Shown: positions 1 to 11,159 of the stretch, piece after piece
How positions within the stretch are numbered: the stretch's first letter is position 1
How the letters are laid out: each line of letters begins with the position of its first letter
Source of the DNA: Echeneis naucrates
Taxonomy: Eukaryota > Chordata > Actinopteri > Carangiformes > Echeneidae
Direction: 5' to 3'
Length of the DNA: 64,000 bases
Assembly: GCF_900963305.1 (NCBI RefSeq)
Contig: NC_042515.1
Location: 12,831,623 to 12,895,622, forward strand
Program-made: the position numbers and the translations under genes
The notes under the pieces: generated by a model
Seen by the model: the letters and a program-made list of their open reading frames with translations, nothing else
Told to the model about the DNA's origin: nothing
Databases searched by the model: none

Positions 1-636
1 TCCTGGAGCTCCTGTTATCTGCAGCTCCACAGGATGATGGTTTGCTAAACGTGACGTTCAAAGCTAGGTTTCTGTGCTGCCTCCAGTCAACAGCAGATTC
101 ATACTTGTGCTAATAAATATTATTTCAGCTGTGCGTTCTAATATTGCGCATAGGGATTAAAGTTGTAACCAAAGGCTTTATAATGGTTTCTAAATTCTTT
201 ATTTACACCAAAGTTTTAAGAGAAAAGTGTTAAGAGTTTTTCGTCTGCAAAAAAAATCCTGTGATTTTTTTATTTTATTTGGTAATGTTTCAGCTACAGT
301 GTAGTGAACTGTTAAAGGCCAAATGATGAGTAGATAATAACTACATTTTAGTCCCGATTCATTAAAACAATTTTTCGAAGGTGTCCAAATTAGTTAATGG
401 ATTTTTCACAACCAGAAAACTCTTAAGTTACCATTATTAAAAGCCCTTAAATGGTCCTTATAACTTCAGTAAACACAATATTTACAACATTTGCAAATCA
501 TTCAATATTAGAAAACATTGCCATTATTTCTATATCTCAAGTTATGTGAGATGTTTTTCACTCACTTAGTCTAAAAGTTCAGACTAAACCAAGGATGATA
601 GGGATACATTCAAGATGAAATTAATATATTAAAGTG
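1..636. other. Intergenic, AT-rich, no gene seen
   Basis: No convincing coding exon, RNA gene or recognisable repeat was seen. The stretch lies beyond the likely 3' end of tmcc2. Confidence 0.5.
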
Positions 637-1515
637 TTTATTTTCCCCATTGTTTAATAAAACAGCAATAATTATTTTTTGCAATCTGGATATAAACCTT
701 GATTTGACAACAATTTGACATGCCAGTTAGTTTTGACAAAGTGAATAGTAGCAGTTCTACAATAGTGGTCATAAAATAGTGTTTATGGACAGAACAGATT
801 TTACATAATTGAATTATTGTGATTAACAAAAAAAAAGGTTCCTTCTCCTTCAAGAAAAAAAGAAAAATAAAGAAATTTGTCTAAAAAGCTCCAACATCAG
901 ACCAGGAAAGGAACCAGGAATGACACTACATACAACATGTCTGTACTGTATTTCTGTCAACACAATAGCAATTATAGACGGTTCATTTTGTTGTCACGGA
1001 AATGCCAACCCATGCCAGCTAAATGTGTCTCAGTGCACATATGAGGACATGCATGAGCAGATAACATTCATGAAAAAAAACTTTTCCTCTCAAATATACG
1101 ATAACTTCAACATGAAGGTTGCAGCAGACATGATCAGCATTTTACAGTCTCTTGCTCTAGTCTTTGTAACTCGTGTATCATAAGTAATTAGAAAAGACGA
1201 TCCAAAGATGCCTCGCGGGAAACACAGTTTTTGGTGACAGCATTACAACTGATGATTGGTCATCAACAGCAACAGACTTGGGTGAGATGAGATGATGTCT
1301 TTTATTGTTTAACACACCTTGTAGGCTGGATCTCACCCTGCCCTCCACTAAAAGTGCCATGTTTTCCCCTCAGATCCCTCTACCCTAAACTCAAAGGGAC
1401 CGATTGCAGCAGCTCTCTTTCTATTTCAGTCTCCAAATCCTTTTGTGGTGGCGATGAAACTGAGCCCAGCTGTGTCTTTCTGCTCTGGTCCCCTTTGGAG
1501 TCTCTCACAGGGAGC
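637..1515 (-). other. tmcc2: tmcc2 3' UTR with candidate poly(A) signal
   Basis: This is non-coding sequence directly downstream of the tmcc2 stop. A minus-strand AATAAA lies at 637-642 and is the first good poly(A) signal after a run of about 870 bases. The exact cleavage site is not visible, so the end is inferred. Open frames inside this stretch on either strand resemble nothing known. Confidence 0.45.
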
Positions 1516-2296
1516 TCAGCTGGGCAGCAGCCACAGCTCAACAAAGTCCCACTGCTTCCACAGGATGAACAGCAGCAAAGTCAGCAGGACGGTGGCAGCT
1601 ACTCGGGCCCGGGTCTTCATCAGGGGGGTGATGAAGTTGGCCAAAGTGGAGACAAAGACCAGCAGCACCGCCATGAGTGCCAGAATGATATTGATAAGTT
1701 TTCCCAGCAGAGCTCGAGCGTTGGCGTTCTCCACTCCCTCCAACTGGACGACCTGCTGCTGTTGCTGCTGCAGCTCCAGCTTGGTGATGCGGGTCAGGCA
1801 CGACTCCACAGCCTCCTGCACGCACCAGCCCACACAGAGAATTCCCACACTGTCAGATTTCAAATCTCTGCAACCTAAGAGGCCCTGAAAACTTTTCTCA
1901 GCCAATTGTTGATGTATTGTTTCGATACTCGTCTACAGCTACTTTTGTTCATTTTACCATTTTGACCAGGTTTGAGCAAAAAAACTTCACTTCAATTGTC
2001 TACAATAATAAAAACAAAGTAAGCATTTTGCATAAAGTAAACAAGAAGAAAGCTGCCTGTCAGTTTCAAACAGGAATTATCATAACACTAGGATATTGTT
2101 GCTTGTGTCTTCACACTAATGTGGCAGATTTTTACCTGTATGTCTCTCGCCCTCTCATAAGACTGGTAGGCCACTTTTTCCTCCATGCTGGCGAGCTCTT
2201 GTTTCAGATTGGTCATCTCATTTTGGTGCAGCTCCGTCAAGTCATTCAGTTGCTCCTCAAGTCGCTCATACCTAAATGTTCAGTTCAAAATAAATC

Positions 2297-2330
<34 letters not shown>

Positions 2331-3858
2331 TTATATACATTCATAGATGAGCGCTTCATTATTCCCAAAAACTATTGGAATGGAAACAAAACATATTTGT
2401 TGGTTAACAGTTAAGAAAACTGAGGGATGCAGGAAAGCACTGCTGGTTTCAGTGTTTTCATAGGATTTCTTTAGGACTTCACTAATTAAACAACATGGAC
2501 ATGTTTGCTTAGAGCAGCTGTCAGTATTTTGGTGATTCCCACCTGTATCTTTCCTCCTGCAGGCACTGTGTCATGTAGGAATAATCACTCTGCAGCTGTC
2601 CCTTCATGTCCTCGATGGCATCCTCCATATGTGCCTGACTGGCTTTGATCTCCTGTAGGCCCTCAAGCAAAGAGTCCCAAGAGCTGTGCATGTGATGGTG
2701 ATGGTGATGGTGCCCGTCCAGTCTAGGACTCCCCATCGTTGGCCCCAACAATCCTCCTCCTCCCCCTGCCCCACCAGAATTACTGCCTGCCCCGGAGCCA
2801 GATGTGGCGCTGGAGCACTCGTCGTCACTGCCGTATTTTGGGCTTGAGACTAGAGTAGCGCTTCCACTCAATGCCCGAGGTGTGGGGGTGTCTTCGGAGT
2901 GGCCCCCTACGCCGTCCTCGAGTGTGTCCTTCAGGTGAGCGATGTTATCTGCGCTGCCAAACTTGTTCCTGATGAGGCTGGCAAACTCTCGTGGCTTGGA
3001 GACCACGGCTGTGTGAGTAAGGGCAGACACACCACCTTTGACCCCTTCAACTACACCACCTCCAAAGCCACTTATCCCAGCACGAACGTTGGCCCGCACG
3101 TCCTTCAATCCTTGCTGCATGTCCCGCAGGACATCCTTAGGTTGCCGAGCCGGCCCATTCTGTAGAGAGGGAAGAGAAATGAGGAAGCAGAGAAGTGGAG
3201 GATCTCAAAGGTGGGAGAGAGGTGATTAGGTTTAAGGGATAAAACTGTAGGAAGATAGAAAAGGAAAATAGGTCCTTTAGAGAATTAGGTGAGACACGGG
3301 GTGATGCATTGGTTTAAAAAGCATTAGGAGATAAGAAGTCTCAGCCTATATGTGGACACAACTGTCCTCAGAAATATAGAACATCTGTTTTTTGTCATTC
3401 ATGAAATAATGAAGCAGAAACCGCAGGAAAAATGTGTACATCCTGGACAGACACACACTTACTTGTTCAATCTCCTTTAGCTTCTTATGATAGTGCTCTA
3501 GTTTCTTGTGCAAGTGTGCGATGGTCTGTGCTGACTTCTGGTTCTTCTTCTCAAAGACCTGTTTGATCCTGGACGCCTGCTGTTTGTCTGCGTTGTGCGC
3601 CAACTTCAGGTACTCTGCAACATTGTCGTCTCGGGCCTCCTGTTCCACGCGGATCTGCTCAGTGACCTTCAGGATCTTCTGCTGCAGATGCTCAAGAGCA
3701 GCACGTGTCCGCTGTGGCTCGCCAGCCAATGAACCCTCTGCACCCCCGGCCATGATCCCAGACGCTGCCCCTGCTGCTTCAACGCTGATGTTACTGTCAG
3801 AGCCTCCATGGCTGGTTGTGGAGGGTATGCCTAGAGTTGTCACCTCACTCTTGTCCAG
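1516..3858 (-). CDS. tmcc2: Transmembrane and coiled-coil domain protein 2 (TMCC2)
   Basis: TMCC proteins are ER membrane proteins with coiled coils and two C-terminal membrane spans. Minus-strand coding exons are 3858-3463, 3159-2543, 2271-2136 and 1815-1516, and all phases fit (482 codons plus stop). In order one sees the [20 protein letters not shown] coiled coil with [13 protein letters not shown], the block [38 protein letters not shown], a Gly/Ser run, a seven-His run, the coiled coil [19 protein letters not shown], then [17 protein letters not shown] and two hydrophobic segments ending in LLPS. The [11 protein letters not shown] and [10 protein letters not shown] blocks point to TMCC2 rather than TMCC1 or TMCC3. 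The long N-terminal part of the mammalian long isoform is absent, so this is a short form or that exon lies outside the window. The start is unresolved: a candidate ATG is at 5747-5749. Confidence 0.93.
2299..2327. repeat. (AT)n microsatellite in tmcc2 intron
   Basis: About 14 perfect AT units, just upstream (minus-strand sense) of the third certain tmcc2 exon. Confidence 0.9.
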
Positions 3859-4715
3859 CTGAGGGGACAAGAGAAGACAGGGAGGTAATTAAAGCACATT
3901 CAACTAGTCCACCATAATTTTATTCATTTAAAAGAAGAATTGCATGGCATTATTGTGACTAACTCTAATTATTTTTCTTCTGTTGTCAAATTAGGCTGAA
4001 GGGCAAAAAAATTCATATCAACCTGAGATAAACTATAATCTATGTCCTAACAGATGAACTGCTCTCTAACAAATTATGAAAATAAAGGGCTACCATACTG
4101 GCAGTTCTTTATTAATGGGTTCACAGTAATTATTTCCTGGGAAATTTTCCCTTCAATTTTACTACACAAATACTGTAGACAGAGTTCAGTTGGTACACTT
4201 GCACACTTGCACATTTCCATTAAGTTGCTCATATTTCAAAGGGATATATTTTGAGGACTACAAATATCCATAAACTGAACAGTTTGAAACGACAGTATCA
4301 GACCTGGACTTTGTCTGTTTATCTGCAGAGTTTGAAGGAGGAAACTCTTTGAAAATCATCAGAGAATCACACATTCTTAAAATAAAGTGCCAGTCAAAGT
4401 GAAATCCCTGAGCACATAAAAAAGATCAGATGTGAAATGAGGCTACTTGCAGTTAGTTATTTTCCACCACTGGTGGTCATGCCGGTAATTGATTTAGCTG
4501 AGGCATTAGAGGGTACACAAAAAGGCCATCATGCATTAATGAAATGAAATATAATTGTTCTGCTTCCTGCCCTGCACAGCCTCAAAAACTCTGCCTCATG
4601 ACAAACAAGTCACACCTCTCCTTTATAAATGCATCAGGAATCTAACAGGCTAAGAGACTAAAATCAAACGGCATGGCAATATTCAAAGAACAATGTGGAG
4701 CAAGCAGCCTTTCTG
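3859..4715. other. tmcc2 intron, nothing further seen
   Basis: This lies between the first certain tmcc2 exon and the simple repeats at 4.7 kb. Only short meaningless open frames were found. Confidence 0.45.
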
Positions 4716-4716
4716 G

Positions 4717-4759
<43 letters not shown>
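4716..4759. repeat. (GAT)n trinucleotide microsatellite
   Basis: About 14 uninterrupted GAT/ATG units. The minus-strand frame through it reads as poly-isoleucine and is an artefact. Confidence 0.95.
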
Positions 4760-4760
<1 letters not shown>

Positions 4761-5150
4761 ATCCACTTCAGGCTACATCTCATGTGTTTTCTGTATTGTG
4801 TGATTCTGGCCTCACGCTGATTTTTCACGATGTTATAGGCCTGCTCCATTGAAACCAGTGACCCTGTCCTGTGTTCACCGTGAGGGGATTCCCTGGTATT
4901 ATATTCGTAGTGGCAGCTTGGCAGATGGCGGACTGTTAATGACCCTCTGCCGGACGCCAAAACACGGTGATCACACCCTGAAACACGAGAACCATGACAC
5001 GAAGCGACACGCCGCGCTGCTCCACTTTCTCTGGACGGATTTATTTATGTTTTATTTGCCTGGCGGTGTGAAATGAGCTCAAGTTCCCTGCGCATTTATC
5101 ATCATCATCCCGAGCGAGGCGAAGCAGGCAGTGTGCATGCGCATGTGTGC

Positions 5151-5152
<2 letters not shown>

Positions 5153-5239
<87 letters not shown>

Positions 5240-5258
5240 CGTGTGTGTGTGTGTGTGT
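5153..5258. repeat. Long (TG)n microsatellite
   Basis: Roughly 100 bases of nearly perfect TG dinucleotide with a few GTGCGTGC interruptions near both ends. It sits in the intron between the candidate tmcc2 first exon and the certain coding exons. A shorter (AC)n lies near 5407-5424. Confidence 0.97.
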
Positions 5259-5746
5259 TTTAGCATGTTAAAATCCCATTGTCAGAGGGAGGGGAAACAG
5301 ACGACTGCAGTGCCTGGTGGTTAATCATTTCCTGATCTTGTCAGAGAAAGTGCAGCAAAGCGGCAGCTCCTGCAGGAGGAAGGATGCAGAGTCCAGCTAC
5401 AAACGCACACACACACACACACACGGGGGAAAACAACAAAACAACAACTCGATGGCTGCAGCCATCAGAATCCAATGTTGGTGTTTTTTTGTTTTTTTTT
5501 TTGAGCACACAAGGTGATGTCCGAGGATGATGAATCAGGAGCTCAGGGGGGTTGGAGGAAAAACGTGGGTTGTGAGGATGAGGGTGGAGGTGGCAACGTA
5601 TGTGGCATAAAAAAAAAAAAAGACCAAGAGGACCAGAGTGAGTCTGTGCCTTCTTGTCTCGACAGGAGACACACTGTGACGATGGATGCGAACACACGAG
5701 GATGAGACACAAGCAGCACAGCAATAAATTAAATTAGAAACGTTAC

Positions 5747-5831
5747 CATACTGCTTTAATCCAATTTTTGCAGTGCCATTGCAAGTCTGTGATCGAGGCC
5801 CATCCTCCTCCTCCTCCTCCCCCTGTCCCAC
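5747..5831 (-). other. tmcc2: Candidate first exon of tmcc2, ATG as its last three bases
   Basis: On the minus strand a donor GTAACG begins at 5746 directly after an ATG (5749-5747, A at -3). Spliced to the acceptor before 3858 this reads [13 protein letters not shown], which puts the start codon exactly in frame with the first certain exon. The upper limit is arbitrary. No other nearby exon with a phase-0 donor was found. This is inference. Confidence 0.4.
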
Positions 5832-6180
5832 CGAGGAGGAGCCCCCTCCTCAGATATCTCTCCCCCCAGCCGCTGTGTGGCTGACTACCACCTCTCTGGA
5901 TGCTACAGCTCCATCGTTGCTGCCACCGACATCTGCAGCCTCACACTCCCTCTCTGATCTATCGCTCCCTCCCCCTCTCTCTCTCCCCTTTGTGTCATAT
6001 GCTCCCTCCGCCTCCCTCGGCTGCTCTCTCTCTCTCTATGTCCCGCCCTGTAATAGATGTGTGAGCTGAGGGACAGATGATGGAGGGAGGAGGGGAGGGC
6101 GTGTGTGTGTGTGTGTGTTTGGGGGGGGTTGAAGAGAGGTGGGCGGGGCATGATGCTGTCCCATCATCCCCTAAAACATT
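5775..6180 (-). promoter_or_regulatory. tmcc2: Pyrimidine-rich candidate tmcc2 promoter/5' UTR region
   Basis: A region rich in TCC and CTCTCT on the plus strand (GGA/GAGA in tmcc2 sense), with a short (TG)n at about 6101-6118. It lies directly upstream of the candidate first exon. No TATA box was identified. Assignment as promoter is positional only. Confidence 0.3.
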
Positions 6181-6904
6181 TATCCATCACACAACCACAG
6201 TGTGCTGCTGCTGCTGCTGATGTGGGACTGCAGCGATGTAATGCTCCTGCTGCTCATCACAAATGAAAAGGTCTAACATCACAGCAACACAACATCAGAA
6301 AGTGTAAGACCTGGAGGTCATTTTTAACAGCACCGCACAGTTCGTTGAGTAATTTAACCCACAAGGTGTCACATTTTATTACCTGAAAGTTTCATTGTAA
6401 AGAGCAAAGGGACGACAGAAAAATATGAGGAGAAATCAACACAAAGCGTGTTTGTAAAGTGGTCGCACATCATGTACTGCCAAACCAGCTTCGGTGTCTC
6501 TGACCTCCACCGGCGGGACAAACAGTATTCTGCCCAAACACACCGGCCCATTTGATGTTTTAATGTTGGTTGTTGAGAACAAACACGTCATAAACTCATA
6601 AAATCTGCTTCCATATGCCATATTTTATACCAAATCTTTGTGAACTGTTGGGCCTTTGGTTTATTAATGCTTAAAATTCTTAGGCAGTCTTTCACTTGTG
6701 ACACCATGTTACAATCCGTGACTGGTCTGAAACCAAAACTGTTGGCACCGTTTTCTCTTACAACTACATTTAGACACGGTGACTCATACTTTCATTTTCA
6801 ACTTGAAAGAAAAACTGTATAGCAGAAATTGCTCATTATTAATGTAGTTTCTTTTCCCCAAATACTCAAAGGAGAAAAGCCAAAGTAACAACACAGCAAA
6901 GACA
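6181..6904. other. Intergenic between tmcc2 and cdkn1a
   Basis: About 700 bases with no supported gene. A short run of CTG repeats is at about 6203-6217. Confidence 0.4.
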
Positions 6905-8495
6905 TTCATTTTCAACATTTTATTGGAATTTGTAATTCTTATAATAATTAAACAAAAACTAAATCAACTCACAGAATAGTATCTCACAATAAATAAGGAT
7001 AGGTCTTTTCATTTGCAGCTTTTAACCAAAAACAATATGTAGGACCTGTGCACAAGCATCTAGAAACAGAAGTGCATTCATTGTTTGGGGTAATGCTGGA
7101 ATTTGCTTCACTATGCTTTTACAGTGGCAAACTTTTAAAGGCTGTCAGTTCATATGGATTTATATTACAGTGACCTTATTTGACATCCATTCAGATTACC
7201 CATAGCAGCAGGATTTGCCAACATGGACATATATAAGTGTTGTGAAAAACATACTCTTTGTTTTGAGGCAGATAACACATTGTTAAATTGCACTACGCAT
7301 GCAAATAGAAGAGTCAAACACATTGCTTTAGCTCAGTAAATAATACATTTGCTTCTGAGAACGCTGTATTTTGATTGTCCTTTCTGGAGCTTCAAATACA
7401 AAAACAAACGCCATAAAGGCACTGGATACTGGGTGCTATGGATAAACCACCTATCAGATATTTGTGCAATACTGCATTGTGTTTTTCATATATGCTACTT
7501 AACAGTACTGTATTAAAATCTATTGATAAATATCTGATATTTGTCTGAATAACCCTAAATATAAGTGTTTTTTAAGTGCTCCAAAGACATGATGCTACAC
7601 TCCTAACTTAAATTATCTGTTGCTGTACACATGTCAGAGTCAGGTCAAGGCAAACGTGGCGATCTACTTTGAAAATCAATTAGCACAGTGGATGGAGGAA
7701 GACATGATGGCACTTCTGTCATTTATGATCTAAGCAAAGCAACTGCACATACTGGATAGCAGAAACTTTCAAGCCTTTTCCTACAAGTGCAGGATGGTAA
7801 AAAAAACATGATTGTACAGCTGGATATATAAAGTTTAATACACCTAGGACAGGAAGTGCTTGTGAAGATAAAAAAAAGACTCCTTGCCCAGATAATACAC
7901 ATGAAGACAGAACATAGCAGAAAAAAACACCAGTGGATTCGAACAAAAGAGCCAAAGGGCTTCATCTATTGTCTACCATTTGTATTCATAATGCACTTTT
8001 GTTGCAGACGCTCTTTAATGTGAATAAACGACAGAATCATGTTGGCCAACATCTCATCTGCTTCAAGTGTGTACAGTAAAAATGATATGCTCATTCTTCA
8101 TGTCTCTGTACTGTCAGAGGCATAAAGTTTCCATAAAGCAGAGAGAGACTGCGTTTTCAGCACGGTGGAATGTATGGTAGGAAATGTCACTTTGCCCACA
8201 CTTTGGCATACCCTTGATCCAAATGAGTGTAAATCCACTGACTCCAGAGATTACCGTTAATCTTCTCTGCTCAAATGTCCCCTTCTTACCACTCGGAAAA
8301 GCACCAACCCCCTCAGGGTGAATACAGTACCCTAATTTATCTTGTAGTAATCGTATGTGGCTGAGGTCCCTTCAGACGATTCACAGGGTGCAGGACCTCC
8401 CGGAGAGTGACTGCTGAGTCTGTGCAGAACAGTGCATTCCTGAGTGTGTGGTTGTGTTGGAAGATTGGCACCTTGGCGATAAGCTGCAGTGAAAT
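6905..8495 (-). other. cdkn1a: cdkn1a 3' UTR
   Basis: A long non-coding stretch downstream of the cdkn1a stop, with a minus-strand AATAAA at 6918-6923 as the likely poly(A) signal. Long AU-rich 3' UTRs are typical of p21 transcripts. The AT-rich content here fits, but the end is inferred. Confidence 0.5.
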
Positions 8496-9091
8496 TCACT
8501 CGCCGGATTTGCGTGGCATCCAAACCACTCTTCTTTTGGCCTGATAGAAATCTGTTGGGATAAAGAATCAAGAAATCAACACATGCAACGCCGCAACACA
8601 ATTGCAACTCTACACAGTGATTATTGAATATATAAATATATACCTGTGATGTTAGTCTGTTTTCTCTTCACCCCTGTACTCTCTCCTCGCTCTGGTGTTT
8701 TCTCCAGTTTCTCCAGGTTGAATGCACGTCTCTCGGGTGTACCTGGGATGTTCTCCTTCTCACTGTGTGGTGACGCCACCCTTCCTCCCTTGGAGGGATC
8801 TACCTTTGCCTCTGCTGGACTCTGGACTCCTGTCTGTCCCAGGCTGAACATACAGGATCGGTAGAGCAGTGGCACCTTGTTGCCTGGGATGCCCTCCCAT
8901 TGGAAATCACTGTTCTCCAAGGGCTTGTCCGAGATGAAGTCGTAGCCCCAGCGCCGTGAAGCCTCCTCCAGGTCTTTCTGCAGGGCAGCCTGGTACTCCA
9001 CCTGCAGCTGTTCCCTGTCAACTGGGCCGAACAGGTTTCGTCGGGCAGGGCCATTCCCCAGGGCACTCAGAATCCGCTTGTGAGTAGCCAT
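8496..9091 (-). CDS. cdkn1a: Cyclin-dependent kinase inhibitor 1A (p21/Cip1)
   Basis: Nuclear inhibitor of cyclin-CDK complexes and PCNA partner. Two coding exons, 9091-8644 and 8551-8496, give 167 aa, close to mammalian p21 (164). Visible parts are the cyclin-binding RRNLFGPVD (Cy/RxLFG) near residue 19, the CDK-binding stretch ASRRWGYDFISDKPLE followed by DFQWE, an acidic/Ser linker with SEKENIPGTPE, a basic KRKQ, and a C-terminal PCNA-binding box QTNITDFY followed by QAKRR. The T-D inside the PIP box plus downstream basic residues match the p21 PIP degron type recognised by CRL4-Cdt2. The intron falls inside the PIP box (ACA G / AT TTC TAT). The ATG at 9091 has A at -3 and G at +4. An extra in-frame ATG exists at the end of the 5' exon. 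The PIP box separates this from p27 and p57 paralogues. Confidence 0.95.
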
Positions 9092-9100
9092 CGTTCTACA
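9092..9100 (-). other. cdkn1a: 5' UTR part of cdkn1a exon 2
   Basis: A pyrimidine-rich acceptor ending in AACAG is at 9101-9102 and the exon starts at 9100, nine bases before the ATG. Those nine bases read Cys-Arg-Thr in frame. Confidence 0.7.
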
Positions 9101-9546
9101 CTGTTAAAAAACAGAAAAGACATCAGACTGCTGCTAGACATCCCAAGTGATCAGGTGAGACACTGATGGTGACAGTTCTCATCGTATGAGAAAGTAAGGT
9201 GCTTCAGAATTTTCAGAACCGCAACCAAATATTACTTTCACTAACAAGTCATCTCAATAAGCTGCTTTGACTGTAAAAGGGTAAATAATATCCATGACAG
9301 CGTCTCACTGCCCAGAATATCAAAACAGTTTGTATAAATCAACCATAAAGATCACCAATTTTCTATCATACATGACAAATACAAGATTTAAATCATCATA
9401 TTTGACAAGCTTGGTATTTTGTCTTATGAAACAAATAAAACAATCAATTAAATGTACTCTCTCATTCCTAAAACAGTAACTATAGAAGTGCACATCGGTA
9501 TAGTAACTACACTGCAAGTCTGTATAAAAGCAGAAACTCAGCTTAC

Positions 9547-9592
9547 CATGACTCTAATCGGTCGGGTTTCCTCAGTGAGCACTACAGAGCAT
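9547..9592 (-). other. cdkn1a: cdkn1a first exon (mostly non-coding)
   Basis: A strong donor GTAAGC begins at 9546 after ...GAGTCATG. The start is placed about 25-30 bases downstream of the TATA box. The exon ends in ATG, in frame with the main start after splicing. Confidence 0.6.
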
Positions 9593-9617
9593 CTGCACTG
9601 GTGTCACTGCGGAGCCC

Positions 9618-9623
9618 TTTATA
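9618..9623 (-). promoter_or_regulatory. cdkn1a: TATA box of cdkn1a
   Basis: The minus strand reads TTATAAAGGG, a good TATA element about 70 bases upstream of the exon 1 donor. This is correctly placed for the short first exon. Confidence 0.6.
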
Positions 9624-9672
9624 ACTAGACAGTGAGCAGCCAGTGACTCACTGGGCCCCAGTGAGAACAGTG

Positions 9673-9692
9673 GTACATGCCTGGACATAATC
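9673..9692 (-). promoter_or_regulatory. cdkn1a: Possible p53 response element
   Basis: Two abutting decamers, GTACATGCCT and GGACATAATC, match RRRCWWGYYY at 9 and 8 of 10 positions with no spacer, about 50 bases upstream of the TATA box. CDKN1A is the archetypal p53 target. The match is imperfect and not tested. Confidence 0.3.
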
Positions 9693-11014
9693 TCAGGCAG
9701 ACATGTAAGGAGAGACAACGGGCTGAGTCATCCCTCACTGTGGACACACAGAGTCAACACTAGGTGGCAGTGGCAGACCATCTACAGCTGGTCAGATCAA
9801 CAGACCCATCTGAGTGAGCAGGAATATTTCATTCATGAAACTGTGAGATTTCAGAGGAATAAATCTATAGATCACACGAGTGATTTGCCAATGAATATAT
9901 ATGGATGGCACTCACAGGCTATTTCCAGAGAAACGCACAAAGGAATTGGCGCTGTCTCTGGAGAATAATGAGTTAGATTAGTCATCCGGGAAGGGCTGGG
10001 CAGGATTCCCAAGATTTCCATTTTCAGAGAACAATAAACTGAAACCTGAATCAGAATTCCTTAATTATGCAGTTAAAATACTACAGGGAAAGGAATTTTA
10101 ATGAGAGTAATAAAATAAAAGGAGGATCATGGTGATTGTTAATGCTGATGAAGTAGATGGCATTTCATGAGTACAGAAACTTTTCCAATTCTTAATGGAT
10201 GAGCAAACAGTGAAGCAACTCTGTTAATAGTACGTTAGAATAGTAGTATATAATAGATGTATACCAGTATCATCAGTATCAAGACTCACGCTCACAAATA
10301 AAATTTCTTTTACACCAAAGTCTGATTTTAAGTTAGCGCGCTTAAAGAATATGCCACAGAGCCATCCACGCTGATTTATTTAATAAACATGTATAAATAT
10401 GACAGCCGAGGCTCCGTCTTCTCACTTGGCCTTTGCCACAGGCCACAGCAGAGCATAACAGACAAGAATGAGGTAATGCAGTGCAACACTCTTCCAGGAA
10501 ATGCTGCTCATTCAGTCAAAAGGGGAATGCCAAGTTCTTTACTCAACACAAACACACCTACATTTCCCAAAAATACCCACAAATTGCAATCACTCAACCT
10601 GAAACGATTCATTGTTATTTTTTGTAAATTGTGATTTCTTTGAAAGCATGACAAAAACAAATTTTAAAAACAATGTGTGTTACGCAGTTGCCTTGGCGAG
10701 AATGAATATTTTTCTTATTTTAGAACTTAAAATGATAAGAGTTTATTATTTAAATATTAAAACAGTATTCTGTGGGCTTTTATTGGTTTATATGTATTGC
10801 AGTCCAGTAATCTAAAAAACAAGCAAACAGGTGACTCTTCACAGTCATACATCCCAGTCAATGACACCACTATGAGTGGACATCTCTAACTGCATTCATT
10901 TTCAAGACTCCCACCACAGAAAGGATGATCATTCATGGGCTCAACTATCCCTCCCACACCCACTGTTACATAACAGAGGACAGAGGACCTGCATCTCCTC
11001 AGATCAGGTGGTAC
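9693..11014. other. Intergenic upstream of cdkn1a
   Basis: AT-rich sequence without a supported gene or recognised repeat. It probably contains distal cdkn1a regulatory DNA. Confidence 0.4.
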
Positions 11015-11015
11015 T

Positions 11016-11159
11016 GGGGGGGGGGGGGTATCAGAATAAATCAGAAAATCATTTTAGTACAACAACTCCTCCAAATCCCGAAATCCTCTGCGTAAATCAA
11101 TGTGTATGGAAAAAAAGGGGGAAGGCAATTTCATTACAGGGACCCCCCCCCCCCCCCCC
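11016..11159. repeat. Poly-G (13) and poly-C (17) homopolymer tracts
   Basis: A G run at 11016-11028 and a C run at 11143-11159 flank the left edge of the GC-rich island. Length is prone to sequencing error. Confidence 0.9.

Noticed and set aside
4664-4960. 98-codon minus frame with an isoleucine run
   Set aside because: The run is the (GAT)n microsatellite. No family resemblance and no phase-compatible splice to tmcc2.
5073-5324. Val-Cys repeat frame
   Set aside because: Translation of the (TG)n microsatellite.
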